Shown here: positions 19,377 through 28,486 of the stretch, in pieces
Position numbering within the stretch: the first letter of the stretch is position 1
Layout of the letters: each line of letters opens with the position of its first letter
DNA from: Bacillus pumilus
Lineage (GTDB): Bacteria; Bacillota; Bacilli; Bacillales; Bacillaceae
Length of the DNA stretch: 51,880 bases
Assembly: GCF_002744245.1 (NCBI RefSeq)
Contig: NZ_NKHG01000017.1
Span: 1-51,880 of the forward strand
Direction of reading: 5' to 3'
Made by a program: the position numbers and the translations under genes
The notes under the pieces: generated by a model
Seen by the model: only the letters and a program-made list of their open reading frames with translations
The model's database searches: none
What the model was told of the DNA's origin: nothing

Positions 19377-22300
19377 ATGGCCTTACAGCCGCAGAAGCTG
19401 GATAAAAAGAACATTGAAAATATGTTAGGTATCACTACGATCCAAGAAGGGATGCTATTCCATCATTTAATGGAACCGAACGGAACAGCTTATTTTGAAC
19501 AATTGCTGATCCAAATAGATGGACCGCTTGATCGAGAAACCTTTGAACAATCTTGGGCGAATGTCACCAATCAGCATGACATGCTTAGAACATTGTTTAG
19601 GTGGCAGGAGCTCGCAAGGCCTGTACAAATTGTGCTGAAGCAGCATCAACCTGATATTCGCTATCGTGATTTGACTCAATCTGGGCAGTCTCTTCATCTG
19701 TTGAAAGAAGAGGTGGCGACACAGGACCGAGAAGAACGTTTTGATCTACAGCAAGTCCCATTTCGCTTGACGTTATGTGAGGTCAACGAAGAAGTCAGCT
19801 GGATTCTCATTAGCTTCCACCACATTTTATTGGACGGATGGAGCCTTGGGATTGTATTAAGTGATTGGATGAGTGCATATGAGCGGTTGTCTAATGGAGA
19901 CAAACCCCTTCTTGAACAAAGACCGTCCTACCAATCATTTGTCAAATGGCAGCAGAAAAATCTTCAACAGACAGAAGCACAAGCCTCCTATTGGAAAAAT
20001 GTCTTGAATGGCTGGAGTTATGCAGAACTGCTTCCAAAGTCAGGTAGCGCGCATGAAGCCAAAGGGGCTTTCTCAAAATATGAGCATCAGGTGGATGCTT
20101 CCATTGCGGAGAGTCTGAACGATTTCACGAATAAACATGACGTGACATTGGCATCTGTGATGTATACGCTGTGGGGTGTCTTGCTATCGAGGTATGCCAA
20201 CCAAGATGATATTGTGTTTGGAACAACAGTATCAGGAAGAAATGCGGATGTGCCTCATATTGAAAGGATGACAGGCCTGTTCATTAACACATTACCGCTG
20301 CGGGTCTCATTCGAACAGGAGCGGTCTATTCTCGAACAGATGCAGCAAGTCAATCGTGAGGTAGCCGTTAGGAATGAATATGAACATACGCCGCTATCTG
20401 ATTTAAAGAAGTATGCAGGTATGACGGCAGAGCAATCGTTATTCGATTCAATCGTCGTCATTGAAAACTATCCACTTGATCGAATGCTAACAGAGAACGA
20501 TCATCCTGTTCGTATTCGTGGGTTTGAGATGACAGAACAGACGGAATTCGATCTGACGCTTAGTGTTCAGGCATTTGATGACCAACTACATTTCTCATTG
20601 GTGTATAACCCAGTCAGTTTTTCAGCTGAACAAATCGAAAAATGGTGTCAGCATTTTCTTCATCTCTTGTCTGATGCCTGTGCGCATCCACACAAATCTG
20701 CGGGTCAATTACAGCTACTATCAGAAGAAGAGAAAGAAAAGCAGCTAACGGTCTTTCGTCAATATGACGGGGCATCTTCTCGTAATGAACCAACGGTAAT
20801 TGACCTATTTGAAGAGCAAGTGGAACAAACGCCAGCTGCAACGGCAGTTGAGTTTGGCGATACGACTGTTACATATGAACAACTCAACAAGAGAGTGAAT
20901 CAGCTCGCACATCATTTACAAAAGAAAGGGGTTAAACAGGAGCAGCGTGTCGGTATTTTAGCAGAGCATTCCATTGAAATGGTTGTGGCATGCTTGGCGA
21001 TTTTAAAAGCTGGCGGTGCTTATGTGCCAATTGATCCTGAATACCCGCAGGAACGTATAGAGTATTTATTAGAAGACAGCGGAGTAGAATGGCTCCTGAC
21101 TCATCCGATTAGCGGGGTTACTTATGCCTATAACGGAGAAAAAATTGATATCACACAGCCGGATTTATACACCGGACCATCAGACAACCTGGCAGCAGCC
21201 ATCACCTCAGACCACACAGCCTACTGCATTTATACATCTGGAACGACAGGAAGACCAAAAGGTGTACTCATTCACCACCTTGGCCTAGCTAACTATATTG
21301 ACTGGGCGAAACAAGTCTATGTTCGAGGAGAAACAAGGCATTTTGCTTTGTATACTTCACTGTCATTTGACCTGACAGTTACTTCTATTTTCACACCACT
21401 GATTTCAGGAAATACCATCATGATTTATCACCATGAAAACCGGCAGCTGCTTGTCGAAGAAATCATAAAGGATAATCGCGCACATGTGATGAAGCTCACG
21501 CCGTCTCATTTACAGTTTATTAAGCATCTGTCTTTTCCAGACAGCCAAATGAAATGCTTCATCTTAGGCGGAGAACAGCTGGAAACATCTCTAGCAAAAT
21601 CCATTCAGCAATCCTTCCCGCACTCAATTGAAATTGTGAATGAATATGGTCCTACTGAAACGGTTGTTGGCTGCATGATTCATCGATATGACCAAGACCG
21701 TGATCAAGACGTGTATGTACCGATCGGAAAGCCCGCACAGCATACGGATATCCTTCTTTTTGACAGACATATGAATCTCATGCCGGAAGGGACCGTCGGA
21801 GAATTATATATTGGTGGGAAAGGTGTCGCAAAAGGCTATTTGAATCGCCCAGAACTGACCGAAGAGCGGTTTGTAGACCATCCTTTCCAGCCAGGAGAAA
21901 AAATTTATAAAACTGGTGATGCAGCACGTATTCTGCCTAATGGCCTCATTCAGTTTTTAGGACGAAATGATGATCAAGTGAAGCTGAGAGGCTATCGTAT
22001 CGAAACAGGTGAAATTGAATTTTGGCTGAATGAACAGCCAGGGGTCAAAGCAGCGGCTGTCGTTGTGAAGCCAGATGTTTCTGGTTCACCATGCTTGGCA
22101 GCGTACCTTGTTACGACAGCCATACTAGATGAACCCGCAATGAAACAAGCATTGGCTGATCAGCTGCCAGATTATATGATCCCATCTCACTTTGTTCAAT
22201 TGGATGATATGCCGCTGACTGCTAATGGCAAGTTAGATAAACGGGCACTGCCTGCATTAAAACAGGCACAGCAAACGAAAAAGCTGGTGGAATCGGACAA

Positions 22301-25300
22301 CCTTTCTGATACAGAGCAGGTCATTCAAGACATTTGGAAAAAAGTCCTTGGTTTAGATGAGGTAAGTGTTCATGACAAATTCTTTGATATCGGCGGGCAT
22401 TCTCTCAATCTGATCCATGTCAACCAACAGCTGGCTAAGCGGTTAAATCAAAGCATTCCAATGGTAGAAATGTTCCGTCGTCCGACAATTAGAGAGCTTG
22501 CAGCATATTTAAGCGGAGCATCAGAGCAGGAAGCAGCAGGCACGCAGCCTGCGAATCAAAAGAGAAGAAAAGACAACGAGCCAATTGCGATTATTGGAAT
22601 GGCTGGCAAATTCCCTGGTGCGAAAAATGTTGAGGCATTTTGGCGGAATCTGAAAAAAGGAGAAGAATCGATTACGTTCTTTTCCGATGAAGAACTGCTT
22701 GAAGCTGGCATTGACCGTCAAACCTTTGAACGTCCAGATTATGTGAGAGCAAAAGGCGTGATCGATGGATTTGATTTGTTTGATGCAGCCTTCTTCGGTT
22801 ATTCGCCAGGTCAAGCAGAAATGATGGACCCTCAAATTCGCCTGTTACATGAGTACGCCTATAAGGCTCTGGAAGATGCGGGATATGTACAGGAAGATTA
22901 TACAGGTAAGGTCGGTTTATTTACTGGGTCCACATCGAACTTTCAATGGATTCAACGATTTGCATCGTCCCTTGATAGCAGTATGTCAGAACTATTTGAA
23001 GTAGGTTCACTCAATGATACGTATACCGTTAGTACAAGAATTGCCCATAAATTGAATTTGAAAGGGCCGGCATTAACGCTTCAAACTGCTTGTTCGACCT
23101 CTTTGGTCGCTCTACATTTGGCCTGTCAATCCATTGCAAATGGTGATTCAGATGTAGCGCTTGCGGGTGGGGTGTCGATTTTACACCCAGTAAAATCAGG
23201 CTACATTTATCAGCAGAACATGGTGAAATCAAGCGATGGTCATTGCCGCGCTTTTGACGATCAAGCAGATGGAACAGTTGGCGGAGATGGCGTTGGTCTT
23301 GTTGCTTTAAAAGCACTCAGTGAAGCCATAGAGGATGGTGACCATATTTATGGGGTCATTAAGGGCTCTGCCATCAACAATGATGGCGATCAAAAGGTTG
23401 GCTTCAATGCACCAAGCGTTGAAGGGCAGACACGTGTCATTCAGGATGCTTTGCGTCAGGCAGATGTTTCATCGGAAACGATTGAATATGTGGAAACACA
23501 TGGAACAGGAACGTCTCTTGGTGATCCGATAGAAATAGAGGCGCTCTCAAAAGCTTTCCAAACAGAGAAAAAACAATTTTGCCGCATTGGGTCTGTGAAA
23601 ACAAATATTGGACATTTGGATGCAGCGGCAGGAGCGGCTGGCTTGATCAAAGCCGTGCTTTCGCTTCAGCATCAAACATTTGTGCCAAGTCTTCACTTCA
23701 AAAAAGCCAATGAAAACATTGCATTTGAGCATAGCCCATTTGTTGTGAACACCAAGCTGACTGACTGGAAGCAGCCGGCTTCACATTTGCGCCGAGCTGG
23801 GGTGAGCTCATTTGGAATGGGTGGAACAAATGCGCATGTCATATTAGAAGAAGCACCGCAAAGAGATCGTAAGCAAATGCCGCGTTCTGCCGAGCTGCTT
23901 GTCCTATCAGCAAAGAGCAAAACGAGTATTGAAAGAATGAAAGAAGAACTCGTAAACCAAATCGAAAACACGCCTTCTATCAATTTGGCGGACGTAGCGT
24001 ATACCCTGCAAACAGGCAGACAATTTTTTGGTTTCCGTCAGGCATTTGTTGCGGCAAGCAGAGAAGATGCCTTGCGTGTGTTAAAAGAAAAGCAAGGTAA
24101 AGGCATTGGCAAGCTCATGCATTCGCATGTTGAAAAACAAAAGATTGTTTTTATGTTTTCAGGACAAGGCAACCAATATCTCAATATGGGATTGGATTTG
24201 TATCGGGAAGAGCCTTATTTCAAGGAGCAAATGGATGCCTGTTTTCAAGCATATGAAGAAGCAACAGGGAGAAGCCTTGCCCGTATTCTGTATCCATTAG
24301 CGGTTGAATCCGATAAGGCGCGCGAAAAATTGGCAAGCACTCAATATGCACAGCCAGCCATTTTTGCTATTGAATATGCACTCTCAATGCTCTTCATTGA
24401 TTGGGGCATTCGCCCTGATGCGATGATCGGCTATAGCTTTGGCGAATTAACAGCAGCAGCTATATCTGGAGTATTCAGCTTAAAGGATGCGATGTCCATG
24501 GTCGCCTACCGAGCGAACGCCATGCAGTCGTCTCCATCTGGCGTCATGATGAGTGTTCCGTTACCTGAAGAGGAATTAAAACCGATGCTTCCAAAGGATG
24601 TTTCTCTTGCGGTAGTCAATGATTCTTCATGTATCGTGTCAGGGCTTGAAGAGGCGGTCATTGCATTTGAAAATGAGTTGAAGAACAAAAGATTGATGTG
24701 TATGCGATTAGGCGGCACAATTGCGGCCCACTCACATGTCATGAAGGAAGCAGCGGAGCAATTCGGAGAAAAATTGCAGCATATCAAGGCCAATAAGCTC
24801 CGAATTCCATTCATTTCGAATTTATCAGGAGATTGGATGACGGACAAGAGCGCTGGAGATGTGTCTTATTGGAAACGGCATATGACCGATACGGTTCGCT
24901 TTGCTGAAGGCATCACGAATATCCTACAGGAGGAAAATATTCAATTAATTGAGATTGGGCCCGGACAAGATTTAAGTGTCATGGTCAACCGATCTCTCAA
25001 TGGCCTGAATCAGCAAGTATGTCATGTGCTGAGACATGCAAAACAAGATGTGACGGATAGTGAGTTTTTACTCGCACAGATTGGTCGTCTATGGACACAC
25101 GGGCTATCGATTGATTGGAATCGATTCCAGATGAACCGTCAAGCATTGAAAACACCACTGCCAACGTATGCGTTTGATCGTACCTCCTATTGGTATGATG
25201 CATCAGATCATGTGAAGCACGACAAACCAAAGGAGTTTGGAAAAAAGAGGGCAATGGAAGAATGGTTCTATACCCCTCATTGGGAAGCGGATCTTTTACC

Positions 25301-28300
25301 TTGCTCGCCATCCGATGATGCCTCTGCTGGAGCCATGCTTTTATTTACAGAGCCATCTGCTTTCGGAGAGAAGGTAGCAGCTGAGCTTTTGACGAAACGG
25401 AAAGAGTACGTTGTGGTTCAGAAAGGAGATCAGTTTACGAAGCATGATCAAAAAAGCTATACCATTCGTTCTCATGAGCCATCTGATTATGAAAAGCTCA
25501 TCTCTAATCTGGTAGACGATCATATCAATGTGACACATGTTTGCCATCTATGGGGACTTTCAGATCGACTTTCATCCCAAACGGAGGAAGAGTGGGTCGT
25601 GCAAACGCAGCAAGATTCTTATTACTCCTTACTTTATATCGGCCAGGCACTGAAGAAATATGTCTTTGACCAAAAGGTATCGATGACAGTTCTTTCTTCG
25701 CTGACGTATGCCATTGGCGGAGAGCCTGTGCTTTATCCTGAAAAAGCTGTCCATCTAGGACCTGCCATGGTGATTTCACAAGAAACACCGAACTTGCGTT
25801 ATCGCATTCTTGATGTGGATCGTCCAGCGGAAAATGGTGTTCAGGAAAACAGATTGTTGAAACAAATCAGCGATGAACTAGACCGGGAGTATGGACAGCT
25901 TCTCACTGTCTATCGACGGAATAAACGATATGTGAAAAAGTATGCGAAAGGTTCAGTTCCTGAAACAGGACACGTTCATTTGGCTAAAAAAGATGGTGTG
26001 TACATTTTAATTGGCGGACTTGGATTTATTGGATTGAATATCGCCCAGACTTTGGCCGAGCAAACGCAGGGAAAATTGGTCCTAACGAGCAGGTCTGGAC
26101 TGCCAGATAGAAGCCAGTGGCCGGAGTGGCTGGCGACGCATGATGAACATGATCCAACAAAGAAGAAAATTCAAAAGGTCATGGCACTGGAAGAGGCTGG
26201 GGCAGAAGTGCTGATAAAGAAAGTAGACGTTCGCCACCGAGAGGATATCCAGCAAATGATCAACGCAGTAGATGCGTCCTATGGACAGATTGACGGTGTA
26301 ATCTATGCAGCAGGTGTGACTGGTGACCAATCAATCCGTGTGATGGAGCAAACAGATGACACATTCTCAGAGCCGCATTTTGAGGCCAAGATGAACGGTG
26401 TACTTCATCTGAATGCTGTCCTCGGTGATCGACCACTTGATTTCTGCTTTGTGCTATCATCCTTGTCACCGATATTGGGTGGACTTGGCTTTACGGCCTA
26501 TACAGCTGTGAATCATTTCATCGATGCGTACGTGTATGAACGCAATCTACGTTCGCAAACGCAGTGGTCTGTCATTAGCTTTGACGGCTGGGAATTTGAG
26601 CATGGCAAGCAGTTGGATCTTCCAATCGGGGATGATGTCACCGAAACGTTGATTACAGAAAAAGAAGGAAGAGCGATCTTTGAGCGATTGCTTTCACTTC
26701 ATCAAGTTGAACACATTGTTATTTCGACAACAGCTTTACACGATCGCATCCACCGGTATGTAGATCGTCTATCTCGCGAAGAAGAGAGCGGCGGTGAGCA
26801 TGTACAAGATGGGACGATGTATTCCCGACCAGCGCTGTCAACGAATTATGTCGCACCTGAAACAGAGCTGGAGAAGGAACTAAGTCAACATTGGCAAGCA
26901 TTCTTTAAGATTGACGAAATTGGCATAGATGATCATTTCTTTGAAATGGGAGGAGATTCCCTAAAGGCAATCACCTTTATTGGCATCATTCATCGTGCAT
27001 TCAGTGTAGAACTGACGCTGCCTCAATTTTTCCAAATGCCAACGATTCGTTTAATGGCAGAATATATCGATCAAGCAGATACAGCGACTTATCAGGTGGT
27101 TGAAAAAGCAGAAGTGAAGGAACTTTACCCTCTGTCGTCTGCCCAAAAACGTTTGTACCTTATGCAGCAAATGGATCTGAGCAGTACAGGATACAACGAA
27201 TTTAAAGCGGGGCGGATTAAAGGTAAGCTCGATATCAGCAGATTGGAATGGGCATTTCAGCAGCTAATTAAGCGTCATGAAAGTTTGCGGACAGCGTTTG
27301 TACTAGAGAATGGTGTCCCTTATCAAAAGATCGAAGAAGAGGTGCCGTTTGCTGTCACACTGTTTGATGTCACGAATGGATCAAGTCAAGCATCTGAGGA
27401 AGATCAAAAACAAGTGATTGAGCAATTTCTAACTCCCTTTACGTTAAATGAGGCCCCATTGATGAGGGTAGGTGTGATGAAGCTCGCAGAAGAGGAGTTT
27501 GTGCTCATGCTGGACATGCATCACATTATCTCAGATGGTCTTTCTCAAGATATTTTGGTCAACGATTTTATGCAGTTATATGACGGAAGGATGCTTGCAC
27601 CTTTAGCTCTTCAATATAAAGATTTTTCAGAATGGCAAAATGACATGCTTGCTTCTGATGCACTCAAAGAATCGAGTGATTACTGGAAAAATCGGCTGGA
27701 AGGTGCACCTGCACTAGATTTACCAACAGATTTTGACCGGCCAGAGGTGAGACAATTCCGCGGCGGACATTATACGTTCCGTATAGAAGAAGCGGAGCTG
27801 AACGCATTTAAACAGGTCATTTTAAAAGAAGATGCAACGCTGTTTATGGGGCTGTTAAGTCTTTATCAGATTTTACTTCATAAATTAAGCGGGCAATCAG
27901 ATATCACGGTTGGGGTTCCAGTGGCAGGAAGAAAACAAGAGGAGCTGCAGCAAGTCATCGGTATCTTTGTCAATATGCTGCCACTTCGTTTATATCCTAA
28001 AGGAGAGGTGACGTACCGAGAATTCCTTAGCGATGTAAAGGCACATGTGATCGATGATTTCGGACATCAAGATTATCAATATGAACAAATGGTCCAAGAC
28101 CTGCAGCTGAGCCGAAATGTCAGCCGGAATCTATTGTTTGACGCTGTGTTCGCTTTGCAAAATATGAATCAGCCAGAACTGAAGGTAGGTGGTTTAACCT
28201 TTAGTGATTATCCGTATGAGACAGGAACGTCGCGATTTGATTTACTGTGGATTGCGTATGAGCAGGAAGACGGGCTTTCTTCAACCCTTGAATATAATAC

Positions 28301-28466
28301 AGAGCTTTTCACAGAGGAAACCATTCAGCGCATTGCCAGCTTGCTGAAAGACATCATGCGAGCTGTCACAGGAGATGCAGTGAGATTAGAAGATATCGAA
28401 CTGACTTCTTCATTCAAGCAACTAGACGACGTATCTCTTTTCGAATTAGATGACTTAAAAATATAA
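19377..28466 (+). CDS. amiI: Hybrid NRPS-PKS AmiI: C-A(Asn)-PCP-KS-AT-KR-ACP-C
   Basis: At 3029 residues the domains are: C (HHILLDG, His148-149), A (about 480-955), PCP (Ser1009), KS (Cys1239 in TACSTS), AT (Ser1687), KR (about 2200-2450, GGLGFIG and AYTAVNHF), ACP (Ser2528) and a second C (HHIISDG, His2715-2716). The A pocket is D-L-T-K-I-G-E-V-G-K, Asn, as in AmiA. The AT differs from its siblings: GYSFGE for GHSxGE and AAHSH for SHAFH, fitting hydroxymalonyl-ACP as substrate. Together it would join N-acyl-D-Asn to Asn, extend with hydroxymalonyl and reduce the ketone, giving the 2,3-dihydroxy-4-amino-amide side chain of amicoumacin. The last C passes the chain to the AmiJ amino acid. ATG 19377 has a near-perfect AAAGGAGATGA site. 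Confidence 0.93.
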   Translation: MALQPQKLDKKNIENMLGITTIQEGMLFHHLMEPNGTAYFEQLLIQIDGPLDRETFEQSWANVTNQHDMLRTLFRWQELARPVQIVLKQHQPDIRYRDLTQSGQSLHLLKEEVATQDREERFDLQQVPFRLTLCEVNEEVSWILISFHHILLDGWSLGIVLSDWMSAYERLSNGDKPLLEQRPSYQSFVKWQQKNLQQTEAQASYWKNVLNGWSYAELLPKSGSAHEAKGAFSKYEHQVDASIAESLNDFTNKHDVTLASVMYTLWGVLLSRYANQDDIVFGTTVSGRNADVPHIERMTGLFINTLPLRVSFEQERSILEQMQQVNREVAVRNEYEHTPLSDLKKYAGMTAEQSLFDSIVVIENYPLDRMLTENDHPVRIRGFEMTEQTEFDLTLSVQAFDDQLHFSLVYNPVSFSAEQIEKWCQHFLHLLSDACAHPHKSAGQLQLLSEEEKEKQLTVFRQYDGASSRNEPTVIDLFEEQVEQTPAATAVEFGDTTVTYEQLNKRVNQLAHHLQKKGVKQEQRVGILAEHSIEMVVACLAILKAGGAYVPIDPEYPQERIEYLLEDSGVEWLLTHPISGVTYAYNGEKIDITQPDLYTGPSDNLAAAITSDHTAYCIYTSGTTGRPKGVLIHHLGLANYIDWAKQVYVRGETRHFALYTSLSFDLTVTSIFTPLISGNTIMIYHHENRQLLVEEIIKDNRAHVMKLTPSHLQFIKHLSFPDSQMKCFILGGEQLETSLAKSIQQSFPHSIEIVNEYGPTETVVGCMIHRYDQDRDQDVYVPIGKPAQHTDILLFDRHMNLMPEGTVGELYIGGKGVAKGYLNRPELTEERFVDHPFQPGEKIYKTGDAARILPNGLIQFLGRNDDQVKLRGYRIETGEIEFWLNEQPGVKAAAVVVKPDVSGSPCLAAYLVTTAILDEPAMKQALADQLPDYMIPSHFVQLDDMPLTANGKLDKRALPALKQAQQTKKLVESDNLSDTEQVIQDIWKKVLGLDEVSVHDKFFDIGGHSLNLIHVNQQLAKRLNQSIPMVEMFRRPTIRELAAYLSGASEQEAAGTQPANQKRRKDNEPIAIIGMAGKFPGAKNVEAFWRNLKKGEESITFFSDEELLEAGIDRQTFERPDYVRAKGVIDGFDLFDAAFFGYSPGQAEMMDPQIRLLHEYAYKALEDAGYVQEDYTGKVGLFTGSTSNFQWIQRFASSLDSSMSELFEVGSLNDTYTVSTRIAHKLNLKGPALTLQTACSTSLVALHLACQSIANGDSDVALAGGVSILHPVKSGYIYQQNMVKSSDGHCRAFDDQADGTVGGDGVGLVALKALSEAIEDGDHIYGVIKGSAINNDGDQKVGFNAPSVEGQTRVIQDALRQADVSSETIEYVETHGTGTSLGDPIEIEALSKAFQTEKKQFCRIGSVKTNIGHLDAAAGAAGLIKAVLSLQHQTFVPSLHFKKANENIAFEHSPFVVNTKLTDWKQPASHLRRAGVSSFGMGGTNAHVILEEAPQRDRKQMPRSAELLVLSAKSKTSIERMKEELVNQIENTPSINLADVAYTLQTGRQFFGFRQAFVAASREDALRVLKEKQGKGIGKLMHSHVEKQKIVFMFSGQGNQYLNMGLDLYREEPYFKEQMDACFQAYEEATGRSLARILYPLAVESDKAREKLASTQYAQPAIFAIEYALSMLFIDWGIRPDAMIGYSFGELTAAAISGVFSLKDAMSMVAYRANAMQSSPSGVMMSVPLPEEELKPMLPKDVSLAVVNDSSCIVSGLEEAVIAFENELKNKRLMCMRLGGTIAAHSHVMKEAAEQFGEKLQHIKANKLRIPFISNLSGDWMTDKSAGDVSYWKRHMTDTVRFAEGITNILQEENIQLIEIGPGQDLSVMVNRSLNGLNQQVCHVLRHAKQDVTDSEFLLAQIGRLWTHGLSIDWNRFQMNRQALKTPLPTYAFDRTSYWYDASDHVKHDKPKEFGKKRAMEEWFYTPHWEADLLPCSPSDDASAGAMLLFTEPSAFGEKVAAELLTKRKEYVVVQKGDQFTKHDQKSYTIRSHEPSDYEKLISNLVDDHINVTHVCHLWGLSDRLSSQTEEEWVVQTQQDSYYSLLYIGQALKKYVFDQKVSMTVLSSLTYAIGGEPVLYPEKAVHLGPAMVISQETPNLRYRILDVDRPAENGVQENRLLKQISDELDREYGQLLTVYRRNKRYVKKYAKGSVPETGHVHLAKKDGVYILIGGLGFIGLNIAQTLAEQTQGKLVLTSRSGLPDRSQWPEWLATHDEHDPTKKKIQKVMALEEAGAEVLIKKVDVRHREDIQQMINAVDASYGQIDGVIYAAGVTGDQSIRVMEQTDDTFSEPHFEAKMNGVLHLNAVLGDRPLDFCFVLSSLSPILGGLGFTAYTAVNHFIDAYVYERNLRSQTQWSVISFDGWEFEHGKQLDLPIGDDVTETLITEKEGRAIFERLLSLHQVEHIVISTTALHDRIHRYVDRLSREEESGGEHVQDGTMYSRPALSTNYVAPETELEKELSQHWQAFFKIDEIGIDDHFFEMGGDSLKAITFIGIIHRAFSVELTLPQFFQMPTIRLMAEYIDQADTATYQVVEKAEVKELYPLSSAQKRLYLMQQMDLSSTGYNEFKAGRIKGKLDISRLEWAFQQLIKRHESLRTAFVLENGVPYQKIEEEVPFAVTLFDVTNGSSQASEEDQKQVIEQFLTPFTLNEAPLMRVGVMKLAEEEFVLMLDMHHIISDGLSQDILVNDFMQLYDGRMLAPLALQYKDFSEWQNDMLASDALKESSDYWKNRLEGAPALDLPTDFDRPEVRQFRGGHYTFRIEEAELNAFKQVILKEDATLFMGLLSLYQILLHKLSGQSDITVGVPVAGRKQEELQQVIGIFVNMLPLRLYPKGEVTYREFLSDVKAHVIDDFGHQDYQYEQMVQDLQLSRNVSRNLLFDAVFALQNMNQPELKVGGLTFSDYPYETGTSRFDLLWIAYEQEDGLSSTLEYNTELFTEETIQRIASLLKDIMRAVTGDAVRLEDIELTSSFKQLDDVSLFELDDLKI

Positions 28467-28486
28467 GTAAAGAGGTGAATGGAAGA

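Noticed and set aside
9930..22260. Recent gene conversion between the two Asn adenylation domains of AmiA and AmiI
   Set aside because: The pockets are identical and the proteins similar, but DNA over the compared motifs differs at many silent and coding positions, so a recent copy event is not supported by eye.
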